From the NCBI GenBank assembly GCA_009602725.1, contig WELB01000085.1, positions 64,752 through 128,751 of the forward strand: 64,000 nucleotides of DNA. Direction: 5' to 3'. A program made the translations under genes and the position numbers. The notes beneath the pieces were generated by a model. The model saw only the letters and a program-made list of their open reading frames with translations. It did no database searches and was not told where the DNA came from. The stretch comes from Spirogloea muscicola (Eukaryota > Streptophyta > Zygnematophyceae > Spirogloeales > Spirogloeaceae). Below, one piece after another: positions 43,980-55,198 of this stretch (its first letter is position 1; every line of letters starts with the position of its first letter).

Positions 43980-44300
43980 CAAGGGCTGTGAAAAGCCAGC
44001 CCGAAAAGAGTTGACAAAGGTTCGAAGGGGTCAAAATGCTTAGCATCTACGAAGGGGCCTGAAGAAGCTAAGTCAGAACGTGGGGAGGATGGACCACTCA
44101 GTACTTACGAGTGAGGAGCCTCAAACTCGACAGACTAGCTGCCGAGAAAACTATTTCCCTGACGAAAGCCGGAGGCCGCAGCGAGAGCACGGCCAGCACG
44201 CAGATGCAAGGCTTGGGCCATGGACCGCTGGAGGGAGACCGACAATCTCATACGATAGTCTGCTCATATGTAGCTGCTAAGCGCCAAAGCGCGACCAGCA
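43980..44300 (-). repeat. Copy of the dispersed repeat family
   Basis: The minus strand carries MRLSVSLQRSMAQALHLRAG and ALAAASGFRQG (about 44250-44150). Its 3' hairpin side is at 43985-44010. Confidence 0.8.
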
Positions 44301-44429
44301 CGCCGTGCAACGCGAGAGAGATGGAAGAATGGCCTTAGTGAGGATGCGGCTGCTGATATAGAAGAATGCGGCTGCTAATATTCAGAGAGCGGCTGTAAAG
44401 CCAGCCAGGTGCATGCCGAACAATTTTGT

Positions 44430-44680
44430 GCATGTGAAAAAAGCGAGGGCCAAATGGCCAAGTACAAAGGCAAGCACATCTACAGACCTACATAACCTTC
44501 AGCAAATTGACCCGCTCAGTAATCAAGGGTCGAAACATGAAGGTCACTAATCGATGCCTGAAAACAAGGTGTCAGATATGAAGCCCTTCTGCCACCAACT
44601 AGAGCTCGCCCAGCTTTCTGGTGCAAAGCATTAGCCTGAGCACGCTGGGCGTGCATGCAGAAGGTGTTCATAATGATACA
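44430..44680 (-). repeat. Copy of the dispersed repeat family (QKAGRALVGG sub-family)
   Basis: The minus strand reads AQRAQANALHQKAGRALVGG and then ASISDLHV (about 44650-44530). It is followed by the TTTGTACTTGGCCA block at 44453-44470. Confidence 0.8.
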
Positions 44681-45049
44681 GGCGGAGGCTATCTAGAGTA
44701 AGACGTTTCGGGCAAATACTGCAAGAGATAGTACAGCCGGCCGGCAGGTAAAGGGCTGGGGAGGGCCAGACCACGAAGAGTGGACAGGGTGCCAAAAGCC
44801 GAAAGGCGCCAAAGCTCACTCTCCACTAAATTCACAGAGCTATGCAAGTGTGGTCAACCACTGACCGCTCCAATCCGAAGCTCTCTGCTTCGAAGGCTGG
44901 GCATACAGCAACACAGGTTGCTCGTGGCAAAGAGGCTAAGTATGCGGCAGAAAACCCGGGAACGAGTTCGTCCATTGGCCGTCGAACTGAAAGTTGTGCA
45001 GGGGCCATTCGGTTCTCAGTGGCTAGATCTGTTGCGCGACGCGCTGTGT

Positions 45050-45370
45050 CCGCAGTCGGGGCGAGCAGGCCGACTTCGACGCCGCTGGCTTACTAGCGCA
45101 GGTGTTCCGCATGCGCCTGTCCATATTCCTTCAGCTGTCCATGGCCCACGCCTTGCATCCGCATGCTGGCCGTGCTCTAGCTGCAGCCTCTGGCTTTCGT
45201 CAAGGGCATTGCTTTCCGATAGCTATTCTTTCTGACTTGCGACTCCTAACTCGAGGTTTCTAAGTGATAATCCTACAGGGAAAGTCTTAGAAAAGCGCCG
45301 TTTGGCCTCTTCGGACCTTGTCAACTGTTTTCGGGCTGGCTGTTCATTGTCCTCACCCCCTTTGGGCGAG
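45050..45370 (+). repeat. Copy of the dispersed repeat family with coding tail
   Basis: The plus strand reads DFDAAGLLAQVFRMRLSIF, LQLSMAHALHPHAGRALA, ASGFRQG, ILSDLRLLTRGF and stop near 45262. The TTCGGGCTGGC hairpin side is at about 45333. Confidence 0.8.
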
Positions 45371-45589
45371 CCACTTATTTTCAGCCCCTACCCGTTGTAG
45401 GCGAACAATTCTTCTCTCTTGCAGCGCATCCTTCTTCTGGGCTTGCCATTCACAGCCATCGCCCTCTACAGGAAGTGTCTGCCCTTTGGACCTTGTTCAT
45501 TCTTCTTGGCGATGGAGGTGTCCGGCATCATGTCAATCTCCTCAAGGCGCGGCAAGCCATACGTGCCCATACGTGCGACGTCTGGACGT

Positions 45590-45655
45590 GGTCGCCACCC
45601 CCCGGGGCGGTGGGCCTCGTCTGCTCCTGGACGTGGTACTGATCGACGCATAATA
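45590..45655 (+). repeat. Second coding-tail variant (GGGPRLLLDVVLID)
   Basis: The frame RGGGPRLLLDVVLID matches GGPRRLLLDVVLVD at 21.25 kb (-), where it precedes the LSDLRLLSRGY end. It shows that some copies share a different sequence upstream of the common end. Confidence 0.55.
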
Positions 45656-45894
45656 CAAGGCTGGCGCACCAACGTCAACAGTGTCTGGCTGGGCCACGTC
45701 CAGCGCGGAGCGCAAGAAGGAGCGGCACTACTAGGACCATTCCCGAGGGGACCATCTTTATCCGTGTGCCATGGATATCTATGGAGGCTACGGCGTAAAA
45801 TGGTCCTCCTTGATCCTGCATCTGGCCCGGCTGGTTGATGCGCGTCGTCGAAGTCGGGGGGGGGAGCTTGGACCACTCCAGCATTCCGCAGGCC

Positions 45895-46625
45895 TTAGTG
45901 CATATTATAGAATGCGGCTCTCACTTAGTTTGCAGCGCTCGCAAGCAATGGCTCTTCATCAACGTGCAGGGCGCGCTCTAAGTCAGGCCTCCGGCTTTCG
46001 TAGCAGCGCTCCAGCTCCCCAAGTTAGCTTGTCGGATTTGTTTGTGCTCTCCCGTGGGTACTCAAGTCACCTTGGGCACCTTAGCTTAGGTCTCCGTATT
46101 TTGTAGCCCTGTTTAGTTTGCCCTAGACTCTGCCTGAACAATAATGTATCGGCTTGAATTGGCCTCCATTTCATTTCATGCGCCCCGCGCGCCTTCTTTC
46201 TTTTTGGCCTGGCCTCTACAACCATTGCCGTCAGTTGGAAGAGCTCTTCTCTGTTTTTCTTCTTACTTTCTTGCAGCACGTCCGACCTACTATCCTGCTT
46301 TCTGCGTCATCCGGCCCTTTCAGACCTTGTCCATTCCATCGGGCTGGGCTCTCACAGCCACCGCTGTCAACCAACTTGTTGCCGTAGTAATTAGTATCTT
46401 GCTTTTTACGCCATCCGGCCCCTCCCGACTTTGTACATTCTTTGGGCTGGCCTCTCACAGCCACCAGTCAAGTTGGAAAGCGCTGTTACTAATTTGGAAG
46501 AGCTGTTTTCATTCTTCCGACCAGCCAGCGAGCGTGCTAGTTTTGACTAGTCAATCCTTAGGGCTGGCTTTTTACAGCCCTTGCCCCCATTGGGAGAGCC
46601 ACTTCCTTTCGTTTTGACTAGTCGT
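45895..46625 (+). repeat. Copy of the dispersed repeat family with long 3' part
   Basis: The plus strand reads YRMRLSLSLQRSQAMALHQ, RAGRALSQASGFRSS, SLSDLFVLSRGY and then stop-side sequence near 46060. It continues with GTAGCCCTGTTTAGTTTGCC, GGCTTGAATTGGCCTCC and TTTCATGCGCCCCGCGCGCC. Three successive GGGCTGG...CAGCC hairpin blocks follow (about 46340, 46445 and 46560). The minus strand at 59430-59700 is a close relative. Confidence 0.8.
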
Positions 46626-46829
46626 TCGCACTTGCAACAACGATGCTCGTGTTTGCGTCGCCGTATGCTGCCAATTGTGCTGCAAAGACCCCTTGCAAAT
46701 TTCAAAAGAAGCCCAACTTCGTACAATACGAAGTGCAATTGAGTACAAAGTAGTGGCAAAGCGCTATCACCACGGCGCCGGCTCCCGACGTTTCGGGGAC
46801 ACGAGCCGTCCCCCCGGCCATCGCGGGCC

Positions 46830-47037
46830 CACGTGGCACCCCATTAGGGCCCCGCACGCCCGACACTTGGCCCGCCGACTTAGCGACACGTGCAGCTGAC
46901 GCGGCACCAGGAGTAAGACCAATGCATGCGCGCCGCGTGGTTGCTGTCTATTAGCTCACAAGATCGCCGGCCAATCGCCGCGGCTGAGGCCTTCAATGAG
47001 CTACACGTGGCAGCTGGCGGGAGCGCCCCTCCACGTG
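46830..47037 (+). promoter_or_regulatory. Cluster of four G-boxes (CACGTG) upstream of OEP24
   Basis: CACGTG palindromes start at 46830, 46887, 47004 and 47032. Three of them extend to CACGTGGC or CACGTGGCA, the classic plant G-box/ABRE form. They lie 270-480 bases upstream of the OEP24 start. Regulation by light-, stress- or ABA-linked bZIP or bHLH factors is plausible from plant knowledge but not shown here. Confidence 0.6.
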
Positions 47038-47268
47038 GCGGATTGGAGATCGCGGCGGCGCGGATGCCCCCCCAGCCACGGTGGCGGAGAACGGGACCCG
47101 GCCCGAAACGATTGAATGAGCCGCCGGAGCGGGGGCCATGGTAACGGCCTCGGTCAGAGAATTATACATTCCATCGACTCACGGATCTGTCTTGTAATAC
47201 CCCACCCCCTCCTCCTTCCCCGGCGCCACAATCCCCATCCCATCTCAAACCGCTCCACGCCAGCCCGC

Positions 47269-47306
<38 letters not shown>
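47269..47306 (+). repeat. (CCG)n tract directly before the OEP24 start codon
   Basis: About a dozen CCG/GCC triplets run up to the ATG at 47307, so the tract is in the 5' leader. Confidence 0.9.
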
Positions 47307-47307
<1 letters not shown>

Positions 47308-48706
47308 TGGCCGCCAAGTCGTTCCGCACCGGCAATGACTACGACTCGCAGGCGTTCCCGTCAGAGGGCCAGACGGACCGGTACCTGGGCCCCGGCCGGG
47401 CGTCCGTCAAGGCGGCCTTCAACTCGTACACCCAGGAGGCCATCGCCACCGCCGCCTGGCGCGTCGAGGACCTCAAGCTCAAGGCCCGCGTGACCGACGC
47501 CACCTTCACCAAGGATGTCGGCCTCAGCGGCGTCGTCCTGGGCGTCGAGAAGCCCGGCCACTTCCTTGTCGACTATGAGATGGAGCACAAGGTGGGAGCT
47601 TCTGCGCCTACCCTCCTTGCCTTCTCGTCGCCTAGGCGGCCGTCCTCGGGGCCCTCCTCTCCCGCCACCATCTTTAAGGGCACGGCATTGCCCCAGCACA
47701 TGTCTTTGACAGAGTGGAAAATTATCCCAAGCTTGAGCTTTCACAAGAACCTTGCTACCAGCCGACAGTGGAGGCAGTTAGTGAGGCTCTCTCAGCGGTC
47801 ATTGAAGCAGATTACATCAGATTAGGAAGGGAAAGGGAAAGGGAAAGGGAAAGGGAAAGGGAAAGGGAAAGGGAGAGGGAAAGGGAAAGGGAAAGGGAAA
47901 GGGAAAGGCAAAGGCAAAGGCACTGGCACACGTTGCTGCTGCATGTCACTCCCACCAACGGAATGCGGGGCATGTACTTGGAGAGAAGTCCCCAGTTTTG
48001 CCAAGCTTCTCCAGTATCCGATTATATGTTCCACGGTGGTGCAATGTGTGGGCTGCCGTTACACGGGCTGCCGTTAACTGAATACCTTTGCTATCTTTGG
48101 GTGTGGCTGTCTGTCATCACCAGGCGCCCCGCTTCCAGTTCCAGAACTATGCCACTGTGGCCAACAAGCCCGTGCGCGTCACGTACAACCACTACCACAA
48201 GTCGGGTGAGACTTCCCTGGAAGGCGAGGCGCTGCTTGACACCAAGAACAAGCTCACACTGAGGCACCACTTCCACAACAACAAGCCGTGGGTCAGGTAC
48301 TCGTACACGCATGACGGCCGGACGACGGTGGAGCCCAGCTACGACTTTGCCACCGAGAACTGGGGCGTCGGTGTGAAGCAGCGGCTGGACAACACCGACT
48401 CCCTCAAGCTGCACTACAGCCACCACGATCGCCGCGGCGAGATTGAGTGGCTCAAGGAGCCTGTCGACACTGGGTCCTTCCGCGTAAGCCCCGCTTGACT
48501 TGTCTTGGGCTGACGAATTTGGCTCTCTGAGCTCATGCACAGGATTATTGTGCTAGATTGAGTTACTTCGATGGCTTGACATCTACCTCCATTCAACTGA
48601 TTTCATGCGCATACCTCATTTGCAGGTGTATGGCTCAGCCATCCTTGAGGGAGATAAGAGGCAGCCCACATTCGTTGTGGAGAAGACATGGCACTTCAGT
48701 GTCTGA
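47307..48706 (+). CDS. OEP24: Chloroplast outer envelope pore protein 24 (OEP24)
   Basis: This is a beta-barrel solute channel of the chloroplast outer envelope, permeable to sugar phosphates, dicarboxylates and nucleotides in plants. Exons are 47307-47591, 48124-48483 and 48626-48706, giving 241 residues against about 213 in Arabidopsis. Family landmarks in order are LKARVTDATFTKDVGLSGV, VLGVEKPGHFLVDYE, PRFQFQNYATVANKPVRVTY, KNKLTLRHHF, VRYSYTHDGRTTVEPSYDFA, NWGVGVKQRL, LKLHYSHH, IEWLKEPVDTGSFRVYGSA and a C-terminal EKTWHFSV. The plant forms have the same pattern (TDASF, VEKPGFFIIDY, FEPCYDVA, GLEW, TGSFKV, ETTWNLEM). About 45 N-terminal residues (SFRTGNDYDSQAFPSEGQ onward) precede the conserved region. 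The GT-AG introns are ordinary; intron 1 has a long GGGAAA array. The gene has a G-box cluster upstream. The stop is TGA. Confidence 0.93.
47826..47922. repeat. (GGGAAA)n hexanucleotide array in OEP24 intron 1
   Basis: About 14 GGGAAA units with one GGGAGA interruption, decaying into GGCAAA at the right end. Confidence 0.97.
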
Positions 48707-49391
48707 GAAGGAGCAGCCCTCGCTCGTACTTCTCTGCATCTGCGTGCATGCCCAGAACCTGGGGCCTGCAGCAGAGGGCATGTTGATGGAGAACCCCAGC
48801 CCCCCCCCCACTCTTCCTTTTCCTTCTCTCTCTCTCCTTTACTGACCCGCTTGAGACCGTATACCTCAACGGGTAGGGCGATGCAGCACCACAGGGTCGC
48901 CAGACACTTGCTAGGGCGGCTTGCCTATTTAAGACTGCGCTCGCCCTCTGCTGCGAAGTGCAGCATTTTCTTTACAGCAGGAGAGCTGACAAGTCTGCTG
49001 CATTGTTTAGCTGCTTCCGATGAGTATGTGCAAGTACTGCACTTTTGATGTTTTTGTTCAGCCTGGGCTTGGGCACTGGGACATCGTCGTATGTCAAATG
49101 GGCGGGCTATGGTGTGTTGGTATCAGGCTAAACTAGATCAGACTTTGCAATACATTCCTCTATGCTGGCTTGAAATGGTTGTACTACATACACACTAGGA
49201 CTTGGGTGAAGGACAACAAGACACCCGGAAGGCAGCAGGATTTGACCGAACATTGATCTTCCTGTATCACATGAGAAGGGAAAAAACAAATGGATATGCA
49301 CAGAAGCAGCCAGCTTGCTGCTGAGCTTCTAGGGATAGTGCCTGGCTTGACACAGTTGTGGCACTAATTGCAAAGCAGTGCATGCTGCAAG
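48707..49391. other. Convergent 3' intergenic region
   Basis: About 685 bases between OEP24 (+) and the LD-like gene (-), including a short poly-C run near 48800. No gene is seen. Confidence 0.6.
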
Positions 49392-52300
49392 TCAATAATA
49401 CTGTTGCGGATAGTGATGGGCCCGGTTATGTGTATGAAGCCGTTGTGTTGAGCCTGACCATGAGTCAACATGATTCAGAGGCTGCGGAGCACTGACCTCT
49501 TGCCACTGCGCTGCCCCTGACATGTAGCCAGCGACTGAAGTGTGAGGAACAGCCACACTACCATATGGTAAGCTAGAGTACTCAACAGACTCTGCCCTAA
49601 TGCAAGGTGCCACGCCTGTCTCACTCGGCACCTGCTGGTACCAAAAGCCATTGTTGGTCCAAGACTGACCAGGCGTCTGGGCTGGAGGTCCTGGAAACGA
49701 TGCATGCCCATATTGTATCCCGCTCACTGTCTGCTGGTGGTGAGCAGCGGCGGCGCCCATCGTTGGCATGGAGGGATTGTGAACCAGCTCCCGTGCGGGC
49801 TCCCAGGTGTAGTGGCTAGCTGCCGAGGCTGGAGCACTTCCCAGTGGCGGCTGGGCTCGCAGATACCAGCCCACCGTTAATAGCTGTTAGGCTCAGCAAG
49901 AAGACAAACGTCCTAGAGAAGACACTGCCCGCCAGATCTGCGATCACATTAGAAATTGAGAAATTGACGTGCTAATGCACCAACTAATCCAGAGAAACCA
50001 TTTGATGTGCCTCATTGGTAATGATACCTGCTTGCTGCTGGCGCTTAGGGACCCATAGGGAGAACCATGGATGTAGGCGGCATCAGCAAAGCCCATCTCC
50101 TTGGCGTTACTAATTGGCGGTGATTGCAGTGCTGGGTCGACGTTCACGAGCTGCTCAGTATCCCCAGCTTGCGACAGGGGAATGAGCGGGACTGAAGCAT
50201 CATCGGGCATGCCCTGCGGCTCCCACGGCTCATGTGGCGACGGCGGGACGTCCGAGGTGGCCCGAAACACGGCCGGCGCGCTGAGCTGGTCGCGCTGCTG
50301 CTGCAACGCGCGCTCCGTGCTGTCCTCGCCGGCAGCCACGTCCCAGTCCGAGCAGCACGGCATTTCTGAGCACTCAGCAGACAAAGCGGACACCGCGTGG
50401 AATCAAAGAGGGCTGAACATGCGTATACAGTGGCAAGCAGATTAGAGCTTTTTGTGACCTGCGATGACCAGCTAAGAGCCGGATAGACTATCAGAGAGGT
50501 GAATTTAGATGCTCAGAGCAATTGGCCCTCAGAATGCAAACGTACAAGACTACCACCTTAGAACATAGCACCAAAGTAGCTCCACTATTCCAGGTCAAGA
50601 AACCCAGAGCAAAGCCCCCAACCTCTACTCTTGGATGCCAGAATCCTAGCAGATTTTGGTCAAAGTACCTTGAGGAAGCAACCACTCCAGATGCGGAGGC
50701 ACTGGCACACTCTGTGCTGGGACCGAAGCGGCTGGACCACCATCGTCACCCTGCTCTCGCTTGTCCCCTTCCTCCACACCTGCTTGCTTCGTGTGTCCTG
50801 AGACCGCCTGACCAGCCTGCCGTGGTTCATAGCAGGAAACTTTGACAGTTGGAGCAGACTCTTCCGTGACCAGATCCGCAATGGCTGCATCTCGCTGGGT
50901 CCCACTCAAACCTATCTCAGCATCAGCTTGAGACACAGCTTTGAGCTCCACAGGCAACCCATGCCGTCTGCCATCCGGGACAACGGCTTCATTGATGCCG
51001 CCGCTTGGTGCTGGCAGCTGCCACGACGCTGCCTTTGCTTTGTAGAACCCGTTGTTGGTACTCAGATTGGCAGATGAGAGCACAGCTGACTGACGCCCTT
51101 GCATGTTACTTCCAGCCTGCAGTTTGGCCTTGCGTACGTCGTCAGCAGACATGGGCCGCAGGCGCGTCCCAGCCTGCTTGCTGGACCTCCACAATGGCAG
51201 CAGCTTGTCATCTGTGCCCTGCCCATCAGCATCCTCCATGCGCTGCATTGTCCGCTTCTGCTTCTGATCTGCTCAGGTAGGAAAAATTGATACTTGAAGT
51301 TATTCTCGTAAATGCTTCAGATGTTACCACAAAATTACTGGTGATTAATGTTGAAAGGACAATGCCGCAAGCAGTAAATCTCCTAGCATGTCGCATTCTT
51401 GGCGCCTGAGCTGGTCAGAACTCCCAACCAAGATGAGGCAGTTCTACACAAAGACCAAGAAGACAGGGTGGGCATGATCTTGGCCAGGTCAATATAGGCA
51501 TGCTTACTCTTTGTTGCGAGGAGGGAGGAGGACGTCCGCTTCACAGGCGAACTTGCAGTAAGTCCAGCACACGCAGAAGCAGGAGCTGCAGCCCTGGGCC
51601 TGAATCACAAAGAGCACACATGAAAGTGACGAGCGAGCTTGTGCAAACTGCCAAGAAGGTTGGGTGCTACAAACTCTACAGTTAGCAGAATCCTACAGAA
51701 GCAACATGGCGTAGAATGATGCTGCTGACTTAATGTGAAAAAGGATAGGAAGGTGCAGGGGGCAGGCCGTACTCGCCAGTCAAGCTTGCATCCAGTGGCA
51801 CTGGCGCCATCGCAGCCTGCATGGTGAGTCCGAGTGCTGAGACCAACAGTTAGTGACAAATCGACCATCTTAGAAGGACTTAAAACTCCAGGATTGAGCT
51901 TAAGTCCTTAAGGTCCTCAAAAAGACTCAATAGAACCCTTAGCTTTGCAGTGAGCTAACTTGACAGACAAAATCAGGAATGGAATCAAACAGGGCTCACC
52001 CCCACACCCAAGGCTGCCTGGAGAAGGCCAGGCATGGCAGCAACATCTGCAATCGAGCATCACCTCAGCTTCAAAGCAAGTAATGGCTTGGAGGAGCTAA
52101 AATGTGCTAAATTGACGGGCCACATCAAGCAGTCAAAGTACACTAAGGCTTTCACAGGCAATTACATTGAACATTTCAACATCAGGGAGAATGCTGGCAG
52201 TCCTGCATAGCTTCTTCCAGAGCCAGGCAAAGCCCCACCTGTTGGGTTTGCCAGATCTCCCAGCGGCGCCAGCGCATCTGGCCCCCTGCAAGCATGGCCA

Positions 52301-54543
52301 CACGAGGCAAAGAGCTTTGAGTTGAGCTGCGGTCTCCCCCCTTTTGCAATGCTTGGAGCGGCGGCCTCCAGCAGCAATGCAACTTAAGCAACAGGCCTGC
52401 CTCCACTGTCATGGACAGGCTGCCGTGCAAGCGTAGAGGCTGGCGTGTCCACCTGCCGTGCGCGCCGCCGGCGCTGCCGCTGCTCACGGCCGCCGAGTCA
52501 AGCGGGATGGCAGCTGCATCTCACACCCAGTGCGTCAAGGACCACTGTTGGTGCTAACCGAGTAACAGCAGACTAAGTTGACAGTCAGTAAATTAACATA
52601 TTCAGTGGAGATTGCACCTGTAGAGGCGGTGCGCTCTAGAGTCCGGCGGAACATGGGGCGGTCAATGAGGAGCTCGCAGTGCCTGAGCTTGTCCCACCGG
52701 AGCACCAGCCGGGCCGCGGCGGGGCCAATGTCTGCGCCCGACCAACACAGTCTCGCGGCACTCATTGGCAGACAGCATCTCATGAAAGTAAAGACGCCTT
52801 CAGAATGACCAGTGATAAGGTATACAGAGTGACCAGCAAGGACGGCAAAGACTGACCTGGCGCAGGCCCGTAGCCGGCGAGCCTCGCCAGGCCCTTGGCC
52901 AGCGGCCAGAGCTGTTGGGCCGGCGCGGCGCCGACCGGCAGGCGAGCCAGGGCCTGCGCCACCATCCGCCATGCACTACGCGCCTGTTAGCGGCCTGTTA
53001 GCTGCCACAGAAATACGACGTAAGTATAGCAGTTTCGAGGCCTGGTCGTCATCGCGCTGGTTCTGGGGAAAGCAGGCCTCGCCTTGAGGAGCGCACGCAG
53101 CAGCGTGGTCTGCTCCTCGCGCCGGGCAGCTGCCAGCCACGCCGCCAGCACCAGCAGGCACCCGTTACCCACCAGCCTGCACGATTCAGCAGCGCTCACC
53201 ACATTACAACGAGATTAACTGTGCCAGCGCGTGCCTATAAGTGCCACAAGTGAGCTGAGCATGTGGGAAAGAAGGACTTTGTGCTATGTCGCGGGCACTT
53301 TGTGCTTAATGAAGCTGATCAAGCACCAAAAGTGAGGTATACGTGACCCTACTCAGAAAGCCAGGACAGAGAAGGTACCTCCGCAGGGCTTTGCGGTCCT
53401 CCTCGACGGCAATGGCAAGTAGCAGTGCAGTCTGGCCGCCCACGGTGGCCTCCGCCGTCAAGCGGCCCAGAAAGCCTGGGTCGCCAGCGCTCAGCTTTGT
53501 GACGGTGTCGGCAGCGACCGCAGTCACAGGCAGTGCTGAGCCGCTGGTGCCAAGCGGAAGGCGCCGGGCGGCGGGCGCCGCCTCCTGCGCCAGCTGCAGC
53601 TCGCGCCGCACCCGGTCGCGCTGCCGGTGGAAGTAGTCCTTGATCAGCGAGGGGGTTGCGCCCACTGTGGCGGCCATGTCGCGCGCCTCCGCCTTGGTGA
53701 TCGTGTCCTTCATGGCAAACACGCTGCCGAGCTTCGTCTTCGCTAGTCGTGGCAGGCCATCCGACTTGCGCCTCCAGCCTGGCCACCAGCAGCGGCAGAG
53801 CAAGCAGTGAGCTTAAGGTAGTAAGTCTGATGTAATCGGCATTACAGTCACGAGCTTTCCATATAGCTTGGCGGCAACTGCCAGATGGCCGGCGGCACGG
53901 GGGCATTACCGCTAACTTACCGCCCTTGAGGCCCAGAACCGAGGCGACCTGCAAAGCAACCACGCCACAATGCAAGCAAAGGCCAAAGCATTAAGCCACT
54001 TGATGTAGAATACAGGGGACTCAAGACTTGTAGCAACTTTCCATCTGTTCATTTTGCTGTATACTTCATGTGCGTTTCTCTTTGCCAGTGAGAGAACTAG
54101 AAAGCTGGCTTTATGAGCCGGCAGCCTTGGGCGCACGCGGACGCCCGCACTGGTCGAGGTCGACGTCAATGACTTGTGTCTGACAACCATATCTAGATAG
54201 ACTTTCCACTCCTGTATCATCTCACGGTAATTGCACCATATCTAGATGGACTTAACTCCTCTGTCATCTCACAGTACATTGAAAAACCCTAACGGAAATC
54301 AGGCTGTCAAACAAAGTGTTTAGATTTAACAGAGTCCATTTAGCAGGTCTGAGGCGGCGAACGGAAGGCGGCGGCGGTGGTGGACCATCTCGTCGGCGAG
54401 CGCGTCGGCGCCGGTGAGGTCGCGCTGCACGGCCACCAGGCGCCGCAGCTCCTCGACATGGTGCCGCGCCGCCTCGCGCTGCGCCGCCAGCAGCGCCGCA
54501 AAGGCTGCGTCCGCCACCGGCAGCACCAGGCGCGGCGGCGGCN
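49392..54543 (-). CDS. LD: LUMINIDEPENDENS-like homeodomain protein (5' end in gap)
   Basis: LD is a nuclear regulator of the autonomous flowering pathway in land plants. It has a divergent homeodomain and a TFIIS-N-like domain and is linked to transcription of FLC. In minus order: 54543-54337 (LLAAQREAARHHVEELRRLV, DLLNG); a tiny exon near 53950 (VASVLGLKG); about 53778-53378 with the homeodomain part FAMKDTITKAEARDMAA and IKDYFHRQRDRVRRELQL; about 53178-53090 (LLVLAAWLAAARREEQTTLL); about 52950-52855 (QLWPLAKGLARLAGY); about 52735-52620 (WDKLRHCELL); an exon near 52450; about 51279-50670 with RPMSADDVRKAKLQA; about 50390-50030 (DWDVAAGEDSTERALQQQ, PPSPHEPWEP); and the Gln/Tyr-rich end ATG-frame at 49874-49392. 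The motif order matches plant LD (FSIKDAISKKESREI, RPMSADDIQKAKMRA, WRVAAGGNSKEADVQ, PKEPW). Some internal exons are approximate. The start is in the gap. Confidence 0.82.
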
Positions 54544-55198
54544 NNNNNNNNNNNNNNNNNNNNNNNNNNNNNNNNNNNNNNNNNNNNNNNNNNNNNNNNN
54601 NNNNNNNNNNNNNNNNNNNNNNNNNNNNNNNNNNNNNNNNNNNNNNNNNNNNNNNNNNNNNNNNNNNNNNNNNNNNNNNNNNNNNNNNNNNNNNNNNNNN
54701 NNNNNNNNNNNNNNNNNNNNNNNNNNNNNNNNNNNNNNNNNNNNNNNNNNNNNNNNNNNNNNNNNNNNNNNNNNNNNNNNNNNNNNNNNNNNNNNNNNNN
54801 NNNNNNNNNNNNNNNNNNNNNNNNNNNNNNNNNNNNNNNNNNNNNNNNNNNNNNNNNNNNNNNNNNNNNNNNNNNNNNNNNNNNNNNNNNNNNNNNNNNN
54901 NNNNNNNNNNNNNNNNNNNNNNNNNNNNNNNNNNNNNNNNNNNNNNNNNNNNNNNNNNNNNNNNNNNNNNNNNNNNNNNNNNNNNNNNNNNNNNNNNNNN
55001 NNNNNNNNNNNNNNNNNNNNNNNNNNNNNNNNNNNNNNNNNNNNNNNNNNNNNNNNNNNNNNNNNNNNNNNNNNNNNNNNNNNNNNNNNNNNNNNNNNNN
55101 NNNNNNNNNNNNNNNNNNNNNNNNNNNNNNNNNNNNNNNNNNNNNNNNNNNNNNNNNNNNNNNNNNNNNNNNNNNNNNNNNNNNNNNNNNNNNNNNNN
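54544..55198. other. Assembly gap (about 656 N)
   Basis: The gap begins at 54543 and hides the 5' ends of the divergent LD-like and RRS1 genes and the promoter between them. Long frames crossing it are artefacts. Confidence 1.

Noticed and set aside
44760-45240. Possible reverse transcriptase or integrase domain upstream of the repeat tails
   Set aside because: I looked for YxDD-, DDE- and zinc-finger-type motifs in 42-46.6 kb and 59-61 kb and saw none, so the element class is left open.
45419-45838. 139-codon frame as a separate gene
   Set aside because: It overlaps repeat-family sequence, and the part matching another copy is in a different frame (near 45600-45650).
47826-47922. (GGGAAA)n as a telomere-type repeat
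   Set aside because: The unit is not a known telomere repeat, and true TTTAGGG-like units are found elsewhere in the window. It is a simple intronic microsatellite.
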